From NCBI RefSeq assembly GCF_004135735.1, contig NZ_CP012670.1, forward strand, positions 7,208,501 through 7,272,500: 64,000 bases of DNA, written 5' to 3'. The position numbers and the translations under genes are program-made. This document shows positions 7,445 to 15,493 of this stretch, one piece after another (within the stretch, counting starts at the first letter, position 1; the number at the start of each line of letters is the position of its first letter). Below the pieces are notes generated by a model, which was given only the letters and a program-made list of their open reading frames with translations, made no database searches and was not told where the DNA came from. Origin of the DNA: Sorangium cellulosum (GTDB lineage Bacteria; Myxococcota_A; Polyangia; Polyangiales; Polyangiaceae).

Positions 7445-9949
7445 ATGCACTGCACCGTTCACCATCGCCGCCCCGGAGCGCTCCGGGTGGCCTGCCTGCT
7501 GCTGCCTGGACTGCTCGCCGCGGCGTGCTCGGGTGAAGACCCGGGCGCGCCGTTCGGGAGCGAGTTCGACGTCGCGCGCTACGACCTCCGGGGCGAGTTC
7601 GACTGGGAGCGAGGGCGCCTCGTGGCGACGCTGGATCTCACCCTCTCGATCACCGGCGACGGGCCGCGGACCGTCGTCCTCGACAGCGCCGTCGCCGAGG
7701 TGAAGGGGGTCCGGCAGCGGGGCGGCGGCGCGCTCCCGCACACGTTCCACCGGGCGTACGAGGCGCTCACGATCGATCTGTCGGGCGTGCCCGAGGCGGC
7801 GGACGGCGGGGCGATCGCCGTCGAGATCGACTACGAGGCGCTCGCGGGCGACGCGCTCCGCGCGGTCCCGGCGCGCAAGGGCGACCCGGTCGCCGTGCGC
7901 GCGGTCTACACGATCTCGGAGCCGCTCGGGGCGTCGCGGTGGATGCCGTGCCACAACACGCCCTCCGACCGCGCCCTCTTCTCGATCGCCATGCGCGTCG
8001 ACGACGGCGAGGCGATGATCGCGAACGGCGATCTCGTCGGCGAGGAGGACCTCGAGGGCTCGGGCCGCCTCGTCCATTACGAGACCGCGTACCCGCTGCC
8101 GACGTACCTCATGGCGTTCGCCATCGGCGATTTCGAGGTCGAGCGCGGGACGAAGGGCGATCTGCCCATCGCCGTCTGGCGCCGCCGCGGGCTGCCGGGC
8201 GACTACGGCAAGGTGCTGGGGGAGATCGAGCGCGCCATCGGTCGCTTCGAGGAGCTGCTCGTGCCGTACCCGTTCGAGAAATACGCGCTCGTGCTCCTGC
8301 CCGATTTCTCGGTGGGCGGCGTCGAGCACGCGAGCATCAGCTTCCAGCGCGAGGAGCGGAGCACGCAGCCGGCGCTCGCCTCGGATCTCCTGCTCACGAC
8401 GCACGAGCTCGCGCACCAGTGGTTCGGCGATCTGGTGACGGTCGAGAGCTGGGACGATCTCTGGATCAAGGAGGGCATGGCGACGCTGCTCGAGAACGAG
8501 GGCGCGCGCGCCTACACGGACGAGAGCGGCGCGGGGACGCTGAACGGCGACGAGCTCGCCGCCGCCGACGGCGACGCCGCGCGCGACGTGTCGCTCGATC
8601 CGGACGAGAAGTACACGAGCGGCCCGTACGGCCGCGCCGCCTGGGTGCTCACCCAGATCCGCAGCCTCGTCGGCGAGGACGCCTTCTGGTCGACGCTCCG
8701 CGGGGTGCTCGAGGAGCACCGCTTCGGCAGCCTCGGGACCGACGCGTTCCTCGACGCGTTCGCGCCGGCGCTCGGCCCGGAGGCGACGGCCCGCGCGCGG
8801 CGCGCCGTCGTGGCCAGGGCGCTGCCGTCGCTCGAGGTCGACCCCGCGCCCTCGGGCGGGGCGTTCGTGACGCTGCGTGACCCGGAGGGCGCCCTCGTCG
8901 CGCCCCTCGACGTCGCCTGGGTGGCCGCGGACGGCGCGACCCGCGCCGTGACGCTCGCGCCCGGCGAGCGCGTCGAGCTCGCGCCCGGGGCGCCCTCCGA
9001 TCTCCTCGTCGTCGATCCGCAGGATCGCCACCCCGAGGCGCTCTTCCTGAGCACGGTGGACGATCTCGAGGGCTACCTCGCCCGCGTCGCGCCGCTCCGC
9101 GCGCCGAGGGTCCCGGAGGCGATCCCGCGCTTCCTCGAGCTCGGCGGCGCGCACCAGCTCGCCGCGCTGAAGGACGGGCTGCCGGAGGGGGTCGGGCCCG
9201 AGCGGTTCGAGGCGTTCGTCGAGGGGCTCGACGCCGGGGCGGCCCGGGGCGTGGCCGTCGCGGAGGCGTGCGAGGCCGCGGGCGTGGACGACCTCGATCC
9301 GGCGCTCCGCGACGCGTGGGCGAGCGTGCTCGCCGGCCTCTTCGCGGAGGCGCCGCCCAGCTACGGGCTCGATTACGTCGGCAGCTACGCGGCGTGCGGC
9401 GCCGTCGTCTCGCCCGAGGACCTGTTCGCGGACGAGTGGGCCGCGCTCGAGGCCGGGCTGCCGTCCGGCGAGCTCTCCGGCGAGCGGCTCCTCCTCCTGT
9501 CGAAGTTCCGGTTGCCGGCCGCGAGGGCGCTCCGCGCGTGGGGGCAGGTCGCGCGGACGTCGGGCTCGGTGCGGGCGCGCCTGCTCGCGATCGAGCACCT
9601 CACGACCTACCTGGGCGGGGTCGCGCCGGCCGAGCTGCCCGCGTGGCGCGCCTTCTTCGCCCGCGTGCTCGACACGACCGACGTCTCCGAGATCCTGCGC
9701 GCGGACCTCCACGCGGTGGTGGCGTCCGCCGCGCCCACCGCGGAGGAGAACGCGGAGGCGCTCGATGGCCTCATCCGGGTGCTCCGCGCCCGGGAGACCC
9801 GCGCGGTCCACGCCGAGGCCGTCTGCGCGGCGTTCGAGCTGACGGGCAATGACCGGGGGGCCTGGGGCCGGTTCACCGCGGCGCTCGAGGGCGCAGCCCT
9901 GACGGATCACGCCGCGGCCCTGCTGCGCGCTCCCGCGGCGTGCGGCTGA
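7445..9949 (+). CDS. M1-family metallopeptidase (aminopeptidase N-like) lipoprotein
   Basis: 834 residues; ATG preceded by GAGG. A lipoprotein signal ends in LAAAC (Cys about 28), so it is anchored to a membrane. The zinc site is intact: HELAHQWFGD, with the third ligand in WIKEGMA 18 residues on. The exopeptidase motif usually GAMEN is GGVEH here (VGGVEHASISF), which keeps the Glu that binds the substrate amino group. The N-terminal beta-sandwich (about 45-220) and the C-terminal helical part after residue ~560 are as in M1 enzymes, and the length fits. It probably trims peptides in the periplasm or at the surface for nutrition. A strong hairpin follows the stop. Confidence 0.93.
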   Translation: MHCTVHHRRPGALRVACLLLPGLLAAACSGEDPGAPFGSEFDVARYDLRGEFDWERGRLVATLDLTLSITGDGPRTVVLDSAVAEVKGVRQRGGGALPHTFHRAYEALTIDLSGVPEAADGGAIAVEIDYEALAGDALRAVPARKGDPVAVRAVYTISEPLGASRWMPCHNTPSDRALFSIAMRVDDGEAMIANGDLVGEEDLEGSGRLVHYETAYPLPTYLMAFAIGDFEVERGTKGDLPIAVWRRRGLPGDYGKVLGEIERAIGRFEELLVPYPFEKYALVLLPDFSVGGVEHASISFQREERSTQPALASDLLLTTHELAHQWFGDLVTVESWDDLWIKEGMATLLENEGARAYTDESGAGTLNGDELAAADGDAARDVSLDPDEKYTSGPYGRAAWVLTQIRSLVGEDAFWSTLRGVLEEHRFGSLGTDAFLDAFAPALGPEATARARRAVVARALPSLEVDPAPSGGAFVTLRDPEGALVAPLDVAWVAADGATRAVTLAPGERVELAPGAPSDLLVVDPQDRHPEALFLSTVDDLEGYLARVAPLRAPRVPEAIPRFLELGGAHQLAALKDGLPEGVGPERFEAFVEGLDAGAARGVAVAEACEAAGVDDLDPALRDAWASVLAGLFAEAPPSYGLDYVGSYAACGAVVSPEDLFADEWAALEAGLPSGELSGERLLLLSKFRLPAARALRAWGQVARTSGSVRARLLAIEHLTTYLGGVAPAELPAWRAFFARVLDTTDVSEILRADLHAVVASAAPTAEENAEALDGLIRVLRARETRAVHAEAVCAAFELTGNDRGAWGRFTAALEGAALTDHAAALLRAPAACG

Positions 9950-9978
9950 GGCTCCCCTGCCCCGGCAGCGCGCATGTC

Positions 9979-10010
9979 CGGTCCGCCTCGCGCTCCGGCG
10001 AGGCGGACCG
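9979..10010 (+). terminator. Terminator-like hairpin after the M1 peptidase
   Basis: Perfect 12-bp arms (9979-9990 and 9999-10010) with an 8-base loop, 30 bases after the peptidase stop. No T-tract, but its position and strength fit transcription termination. Confidence 0.7.
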
Positions 10011-10051
10011 GCTGCGCCGGGGCCGAGCGCCGCTGCTATGCTCTCCGGCCC

Positions 10052-10669
10052 ATGCCGGAGCTCAATGACCTTGTTCGCCAGGGCGCCTCCGTCGCCCGCG
10101 TCGCGGAGTACCTCGACGGGCTGACGCACGAGGAGCGCCTGCGCGCCCTGTCCATCACGACGCGCGCGGTTCAGCGGACGCTTTACAACGCCGCCAGCGC
10201 GTCACCGCCGCTCACGCTCGACTTCTTCGTCCCGGGCGGCACCCCGCCCCGCGTGGCCGTTCATCACAAGGGGAGGAACAGCCTGCCCCTCCCCCCGCCG
10301 CTCCGCGTCTTCGAGAAGCGGTTTGCCGCCCCGGAGGACGGGAGCGCCCGCCTCTTCGGTTACAACGAGGGGCTCACGCGCGCGTGGATCGGCCCGGGCT
10401 ACTTCGTCGCGGTGCCGACGGCGGGCAACGCCGCGTGGCAGGAGCGCGGCGCGATCGTGATCGATTACTTCCAGGTCCCGGACGGCCCGGTGCCCGACGG
10501 CTGGCCGAACGTGGTGCCGAACAGCCAGGGTCTCCAGTCCGTCGTCTACGCCGGGACACGCGATTTCATGCGCAGGGTCTCGAAGGACGTGTCGATCGGC
10601 GCGGCGTTCAAGGGGGAGAAGGCGCTCGACCATTACTTCACGCTGTGCCGCGAGCCGCGCGGCGGCTGA
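10052..10669 (+). CDS. Conserved hypothetical protein
   Basis: 205 residues, soluble, no signal peptide or membrane segment. It begins with a helical region (LNDLVRQGASVARVAEYLDGLTHEERLRAL) and continues with a beta-rich domain (GPGYFVAVPTAGNAAWQERGAIVIDYFQVP, GLQSVVYAGTRDFMRRVSKDVSIGAAF). I do not recognise the family. A TATGCT box about 10 bases before the start could be a -10 element giving a nearly leaderless transcript. Codon use is typical of the window, so the gene is very likely real. Confidence 0.8.
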   Translation: MPELNDLVRQGASVARVAEYLDGLTHEERLRALSITTRAVQRTLYNAASASPPLTLDFFVPGGTPPRVAVHHKGRNSLPLPPPLRVFEKRFAAPEDGSARLFGYNEGLTRAWIGPGYFVAVPTAGNAAWQERGAIVIDYFQVPDGPVPDGWPNVVPNSQGLQSVVYAGTRDFMRRVSKDVSIGAAFKGEKALDHYFTLCREPRGG

Positions 10670-10741
10670 CGGGCGCGGCTCCGGCGCATCACCGGCAACC
10701 TTCCCGCAGCAGTGATAACCCGGGTTGAACTCGGACCAATA

Positions 10742-10855
10742 ACACGGAGGAGCAGAGGACACAGAGGAGAGAGAGAGAGAAAGAGAGAGAGAGAAAGAGA
10801 GAGAGAGAGAAACAGAAAGAGAATTCTCCTCTCTGTGCCCTCTGCGCCTCCGTGG
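10742..10855. repeat. Inverted repeat flanking a (GA)n tract
   Basis: Left arm about 10742-10770 and right arm 10826-10855 are complementary at most positions (shared core CGGAG-x-x-GCAGAGG-x-CACAGAG). Between them lies an almost pure purine GA/GAAA tract. The whole could form a long imperfect hairpin or a triplex-forming strand. No coding potential. Confidence 0.75.
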
Positions 10856-10978
10856 TTCAGACCCCTCTCATTTCCTCGTGGGTTCACCCGGCTCGGTGCT
10901 CCAGGCTGGGCCAGATGGATCGCCGGCCCGGTCGCGCCTCCCCGGCGGCCGCCCCCACGCGCGATCGGCCCCGGCTCC

Positions 10979-11656
10979 TCAGCCCGGCGCGCCTCCGCCT
11001 GGCCCCGTCGTGCCGAGGCGCGCCGCCATCCCCTTGCGCAGGAGCCCCACCTTGTTTCGCATCGCCGTGACCTGCTGCCGCATCCCGTCGGCCTGCTCGG
11101 CGAGATCGACGATGCCGGCGGCGCTCGCCGCCTGAGCCAGCGCGCGCGCCTCGTCGGCGAGGCGGGCCATACGCCCTTCCACCTCGTCCAGCGCCGCCAC
11201 GACCGCGGCGATCTGCTCGGGCGCCGCCGCCTCGCGCTGCCGCGCCGCGGTGTCCTGCACGAGCTGGTTGATGCGCCGCCCCTCCTCGCCGAGCGCCGCG
11301 AAGCGCTGGAACAGCGCGCCGAGCTGCTCCGCCCGGCCCCGGATCTCGTCGCCGCGCGCCGCGAGCGCCGCGGCCGTCGCCTCGTGGCGGTCGCGCGCCG
11401 CCGTGATGGCCGCGATGAGCGCCCCGAGCGCCGCGCTCACCCGCTGCTGCGCCCCGGCGGCCTCGGTCGTCGCCCGGGCGGCGCGCTCGATGCTCTTGCG
11501 CGTACCGAGCGACATCGTCCGCGCCGCCTCCGCGATTTCCTCGAAGGAGAGGAGCTCGCGCTCGAGCGCCCGCGCCGCCTCGGCGAGCTCACCCCCACCC
11601 CGCGGACGCTCGCCCCTGTCACCGCCACCCCGGCCGTGCCTCTCGCGCCTGCTCAC
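10979..11656 (-). CDS. Coiled-coil protein, methyl-accepting/laminin-like helices, function unknown
   Basis: About 225 residues if the GTG at 11656 is used; the frame is open further upstream, so the start is uncertain. After a short Arg/Gly-rich N-terminus almost the whole protein is a continuous Ala/Glu/Arg-rich helix (FEEIAEAARTMSLGTRKS, IAAVVAALDEVEGRMARL, GIVDLAEQADGMRQQVTAM) with heptad-like spacing, ending in a short Gly/Pro tail. No membrane segment. It resembles the cytoplasmic rod of chemoreceptor-type or scaffold proteins, but no diagnostic motif is visible. Divergent from the AgmX/PglI-domain gene. Confidence 0.65.
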   Translation of the reverse strand: MSRRERHGRGGGDRGERPRGGGELAEAARALERELLSFEEIAEAARTMSLGTRKSIERAARATTEAAGAQQRVSAALGALIAAITAARDRHEATAAALAARGDEIRGRAEQLGALFQRFAALGEEGRRINQLVQDTAARQREAAAPEQIAAVVAALDEVEGRMARLADEARALAQAASAAGIVDLAEQADGMRQQVTAMRNKVGLLRKGMAARLGTTGPGGGAPG

Positions 11657-11812
11657 GTCTTCACTCTCGCGCGCCTCTCCGATGCCCTGGAGAGCCAGGC
11701 TATCATCATGCAGGCGGATGTCCTGCCGCGCCCTTTCGTGTTCTGGCGCTGCTCGGGGCGGTGTACTGTAGCGAAACGTCACGCCCGACGTCGTACCCCC
11801 TCGGAGGAACCG

Positions 11813-12772
11813 ATGCGAAGCGCGCTGCTCATCCTCGTCGGCGCTCACGTCCTGCTGGGCTGCGGGGCGGCGCCGGGGAGAGAGCCGACCCACGACGTCC
11901 GCCCCACGGAGATCAGGGGCGCCGCCCCGCGCGAGCGGCGCCCGGCCCGGCCGGTCCGGGAGGAGCCCTCTGCCACGGGCTCGGCCGCGGCGGCCCTGCG
12001 CTCGACCGACGCGGACTGCGCGGCGCTCGCGCCGGAGGTGCAGAAGGCCTCGCGGATGATCGAGGTGCTCCGCGAGTCCGACCTGAGCACGCCGCCGGAC
12101 GCGCTGCGCCGGATCGCGGACCGGCTCGACCTGTGGGCCAGGGCGACCGCGATCCGCGCGTCCGATCCGGAGCTCGCGGAGAGGGCCCGGGACCTCCGGG
12201 AGAGCTTCGCCCGGACCGGCGCCGCGGTCCGCGAGCTCCGGGCGACCCTCGAGGCGCGCGACATCAAGAAGGCCAGCCTCGGGCGCGCCAGGCTGGAGCG
12301 GGAGCTCGATCGCGACGCGAAGGTCGTGAGGAGCGTGGCCGGCCGCTGCAAGAGCGACCCGTACGAGCCGATCCAGGGCAAAGCCCATATCCCGCCCCAC
12401 GTCGTGCGGCGCGTCGTCCACGAGAACTTCACGCCGATGCGCGCCTGCTACGAAAAGGGCCTTCGCCGGAACCCCCGGCTCGAGGGGCGGATCCCCGTGC
12501 ACCTCGTCGTCGACCGCGACGGGAGGGTCACGTACGCGGGCGACGCCGACCGCCCCGCCGCGGACGCGCCGCTCCTGATCGCGCTCCCCTCGCCCGGCGT
12601 GACGCCGCCGTCGTCGCCGGCCCCGCCGCTCCGCGACGAGGGGGTGGTCGACTGCGTGCTCGGGGTCTTCCGCGGGCTCCGGTTCCCCGCCCTCGCGGAC
12701 CGCAAGAGCGTCGCGACGGTCGTGTATCCCATCGTCTTCGGTGTGGACCACAACCGCTCTCCGGCACAGTGA
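11813..12772 (+). CDS. Lipoprotein with AgmX/PglI C-terminal domain
   Basis: 319 residues; ATG with GGAGG five bases upstream. A lipoprotein signal ends in VLLGC (Cys about 16), then a Pro/Arg/Ala linker and a ~100-residue helical segment rich in Arg/Asp/Glu. The C-terminal domain carries the AgmX/PglI signature: IPPHVVRRVVHENFTPMRACYEKGL, then LEGRIPVHLVVDRDGRV, and a second Cys region DCVLGVFRGLRFP. In myxobacteria this domain occurs in envelope proteins, some linked to adventurous gliding and some near TonB-like systems. Here no motility gene is adjacent, so the role is open. Confidence 0.82.
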   Translation: MRSALLILVGAHVLLGCGAAPGREPTHDVRPTEIRGAAPRERRPARPVREEPSATGSAAAALRSTDADCAALAPEVQKASRMIEVLRESDLSTPPDALRRIADRLDLWARATAIRASDPELAERARDLRESFARTGAAVRELRATLEARDIKKASLGRARLERELDRDAKVVRSVAGRCKSDPYEPIQGKAHIPPHVVRRVVHENFTPMRACYEKGLRRNPRLEGRIPVHLVVDRDGRVTYAGDADRPAADAPLLIALPSPGVTPPSSPAPPLRDEGVVDCVLGVFRGLRFPALADRKSVATVVYPIVFGVDHNRSPAQ

Positions 12773-12906
12773 CCAGGTGACGCGGAGCGCAATCCCCGCG
12801 GCCCCGCGCCCCCCGACCGATCGAGCGCGGCCGGCGTCAAGCACGCTCGCGCCCTTTCGTGCAAAGAAGTTTCCTTCTCCAGGACCCGAGGGTAAGCATT
12901 CCGCCG

Positions 12907-14049
12907 ATGAACCTCTCGCTCACCGAGCTGCAGGACATCCGCCGCACCCTCGCGGCGCGCATCGTCTTCGGCCTCTCCACGCCGGGCACCGAGATCGCGG
13001 CGCTCCCCGCCTACCTCGCGCCGCCGCCGGCCGGGATGACGGGGCGCGCCGTGGTGGTCGACGCCGGCGGCACGAACCTGCGCGCCGCCATCGTGGAGCT
13101 CATGCCGGGCGGCGCGTCGCGCATCGTCGCCGGGCCCGAGTCGGCGAGGTTCCCGGGCGGGCCGGAGATCGCGGGCGACGCCTTCTTCGAGGTGCAGGCC
13201 GAGGTCGTCGAGCGCCTCGGCGCCGTGCACGGCCTGCCGGTGGGGTACTGCTTCTCGTACCCGTCGGAGACGCTGCCATCGCTCGATGCGCGGCTGCTCC
13301 GCTGGACCAAGGGCATCCAGATCCCGGGGGTCGAGGGCACCTGCGTGGGCGAGCGGCTCGGCCGGGCCCTCGCCGCGCGCAGGCTCCGGCCGGGGCCGGT
13401 CCGGGTGCTGAACGACACGGTGGCGAGCCTGCTCGGCGGCGCGTTCGCGCACGGCGGGGCGCAGCCCGCGGCGTTCATCGGGCTGATCGTGGGGACGGGG
13501 ACCAACATGGCCACGTTCCTGCCCGCGAGCCGGATCCCGAAGCTCAAGACGGGGCACTTCGTCGCGCCGATGGCGATCAACCTCGAGAACGGGAACTACA
13601 ACCCTCCGCACCTCCGGCCGGCCGACGCGGAGCTCGACGCGGCCTCGGAGAACCCGGGGGCCCAGCGCTTCGAGAAGGCGGTCTCCGGGGCCTACCTGCC
13701 GCGGCTGTTCGCGCGGCTGTGCCCCGATCACGCGCCCCTCGCGAGCGCGGCGGATCTTGTGGCGCTCCGGGAGCAGGGCCCGGACGCGGCGCGGAAGGTC
13801 GCGGGCGAGCTGCTCCAGCGCTCGGCGGACCTCGTCGCGGCGGCGCTCGCGGCGGTCGTCGACGTGCTCGAGGGCCCCGCCGGGGTCGGCGTCCTCGCCG
13901 AGGGCAGCCTCTTCTGGGGCGATCCGCGCTACGCGCCGCGCGTGCACGACACGCTGCGCGCCCTCGTCGGCGCGCGCGTCGAGCCCCGGATCTCGCGGCT
14001 CGATCACGTCAACCTGATCGGCTCGGCCTGCGCGGCGCTGTTCGCCTGA
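12907..14049 (+). CDS. Eukaryotic-type hexokinase
   Basis: 380 residues. Signatures of the hexokinase family, not the bacterial glucokinase or ROK families: VVVDAGGTNLRAAIVEL (phosphate-1 loop), FSYPSETLPSLDARLLRWTK followed by GIQIPGVEG (the sugar-binding stretch), VLNDTVASLLGGA (connect region with catalytic Asp), GLIVGTGTNMATF (phosphate-2), NLENGNYN, and EGSLFWG near the end. All key residues seem present, so an ATP-dependent hexose kinase is likely; the exact sugar cannot be read. An upstream in-frame GTG at 12859 is an alternative start; 12907 was preferred because the family similarity starts soon after. Confidence 0.88.
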   Translation: MNLSLTELQDIRRTLAARIVFGLSTPGTEIAALPAYLAPPPAGMTGRAVVVDAGGTNLRAAIVELMPGGASRIVAGPESARFPGGPEIAGDAFFEVQAEVVERLGAVHGLPVGYCFSYPSETLPSLDARLLRWTKGIQIPGVEGTCVGERLGRALAARRLRPGPVRVLNDTVASLLGGAFAHGGAQPAAFIGLIVGTGTNMATFLPASRIPKLKTGHFVAPMAINLENGNYNPPHLRPADAELDAASENPGAQRFEKAVSGAYLPRLFARLCPDHAPLASAADLVALREQGPDAARKVAGELLQRSADLVAAALAAVVDVLEGPAGVGVLAEGSLFWGDPRYAPRVHDTLRALVGARVEPRISRLDHVNLIGSACAALFA

Positions 14050-14190
14050 CCGAGCGCGCTGGCGCCGCGCGCGCCGGCCTTTCTCCCCTCGCGACCTCCC
14101 TTGCACGACGCTCCGCGCGCCCGGCCACCCTGGCCCGGAGGGCAATCCCTGGTGGTTGAAGAACAGTTCTCCAGGACATGCTCGCTTTCC

Positions 14191-14211
14191 CCCTCCGCGC
14201 CGCGCCGCGCG
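14191..14211. other. Perfect 10-bp-stem hairpin after the hexokinase gene
   Basis: CCCTCCGCGC followed after one base by GCGCGGAGGG, 140 bases past the hexokinase stop and 92 before the next start. Could terminate the upstream transcript or lie in the leader of the downstream gene. It resembles in composition the hairpins repeated in the 18-37 kb region but has a different stem. Confidence 0.45.
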
Positions 14212-14303
14212 GAGGGCGCGGGAGGGGTCCGGCCGGTGAGGCGCGCCGTCGCGGCGGGCTTCCGCCCCCGTCCGGTCGTCACGAGCGGGTTTCTCGAGCC
14301 AGA

Positions 14304-14792
14304 ATGGCTAACGTGTCGGGGGAGATGAGCACGACCACTCGCAGACTCGCGTTCCAGAGGCAGCCGCACCTGGTCGACGGCAGCGGCAGCGTCGGCGTGT
14401 GGCTCACGCAGCCGGCCGGCATGCTGGTGCAGCTCCTGCGGGAGACGGTGACGACGGGCGACATCGCGCGGTTCATCTCGCACGACGCCTACCAGCGGCT
14501 CGTGGGCGTCATGCGCCCGGACGAGCGGGCCTTCTTCCTCTACGACATGGCGCTCATGGTGCGGTACGAGACCGAGGCGCGCGTGATCCTGACGCAGTGG
14601 GGGCTGAACGTGCGCGACAGGATCGAGCACATCGTCATCCGGCCGCCCCCGGAGATGAACAAGCTCGGGCGCATGGGCATCCAGACGATCGCCGCGGCGA
14701 TGAGCCTGGCGCGCGTGCCGATCGACATCGTGGACGACCTCGAGCCGTTCCTGCGCGCGCGGAACCTCCGGCCGCGGCTGGGCGCCGGCTGA
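14304..14792 (+). CDS. Hypothetical helical protein
   Basis: 162 residues from the ATG at 14304; an in-frame ATG at 14325 is possible but its GGGGGAG lies too close. Soluble, mixed helical (AGMLVQLLRETVTTGDIARF, FFLYDMALMVRYETEARVIL), ending with a helix (MGIQTIAAAMSLARVPIDIVDD). I recognise no domain. Codon use is typical of the window. Confidence 0.7.
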   Translation: MANVSGEMSTTTRRLAFQRQPHLVDGSGSVGVWLTQPAGMLVQLLRETVTTGDIARFISHDAYQRLVGVMRPDERAFFLYDMALMVRYETEARVILTQWGLNVRDRIEHIVIRPPPEMNKLGRMGIQTIAAAMSLARVPIDIVDDLEPFLRARNLRPRLGAG

Positions 14793-15092
14793 GGAGGGCG
14801 CTCTCTGAGGAGGGCGCCCTCGGGGAGACCTGTCCGACGCCCGCGCTCGATGAGCCGGGAGCGTGCAACTTGAGCTGATCGCTCACCGGATTCCGCTCCT
14901 TGAACCATCGCGCAACGACTCCGGAAACGATCCAGATGAAACGGCAAACCAGCGCCATGGAAACACCATCCGGAAGAGTCCGAGCTCCGCGAAGGTCGTT
15001 GTGGCAACTCGCGCGTTTCGGCGCAGGAGGCGCTCGCGCCCCGGCGCAGCAGCGCGGCATTACCGCGCACATCAGGTGCCGTCGCAGGCATC
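14793..15092. other. No gene seen
   Basis: 300 bases between the hypothetical gene and the PP2C remnant. Third-position bias does not favour any frame over a useful length, and GC is locally lower. Probably intergenic and remnant DNA at the left edge of the lipoprotein array. Confidence 0.5.
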
Positions 15093-15345
15093 TCACCCAC
15101 CTCCGAGGCGCGCCAGCACGCACGTCACGTTGTCCGGCCCGCCGTGCTCGTTCGCGAGGTCGACGAGCAGGCTCGCCGCCGGGCTCAGATCGCGGTGGCT
15201 CCTGAGGATCCCGGCGATGCGCCCCTTCGGGCACCGGGCCCCACAGCCCATCGGAGCACACGAGGAAGATGTGTCCTGGTGCCGTCGGCTCCACCCGCGA
15301 CTCGGTCTCCACGCTCTCGTCGCACCCCAGCGCGCACGTCACCGC
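15093..15345 (-). pseudogene. PP2C phosphatase, C-terminal fragment with frameshift
   Basis: Near-copy of the last third of the intact phosphatase at 18810-19592. It covers TCALGCDESVE, FLVCSDGLWG and HGGPDNVTCVLARLG, ending at a TGA. Relative to the intact gene there is one extra T about 15222 (GCCCCTTCGGG against GCCCCTCGGG), which throws the frame, and everything upstream of TCALGC is gone. Downstream of U1 in transcription order, it shows that a further PP2C-linked unit once lay here. Confidence 0.85.
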
Positions 15346-15493
15346 GCTGCGCCGCCCCCATGGCGGCGCGTGTTCTCGCCTCGATCACCCACCGCGCGCG
15401 ATCTGCTCTCGCGCGCCTGCGCTTCGTTTCGCGCCACATCACGCCGCGACGCCGGCGTCGCTGCCCGGCGCGCGGTGCTATCTCACCGGCCGC

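Noticed and set aside
4440..9949. Plus/minus ORFs of 400-900 codons antisense to the OmpA, MYXO-CTERM and peptidase genes
   Set aside because: Composition (Arg/Ala/His/Val repeats) shows they are reflections of the real genes in a >70% GC genome.
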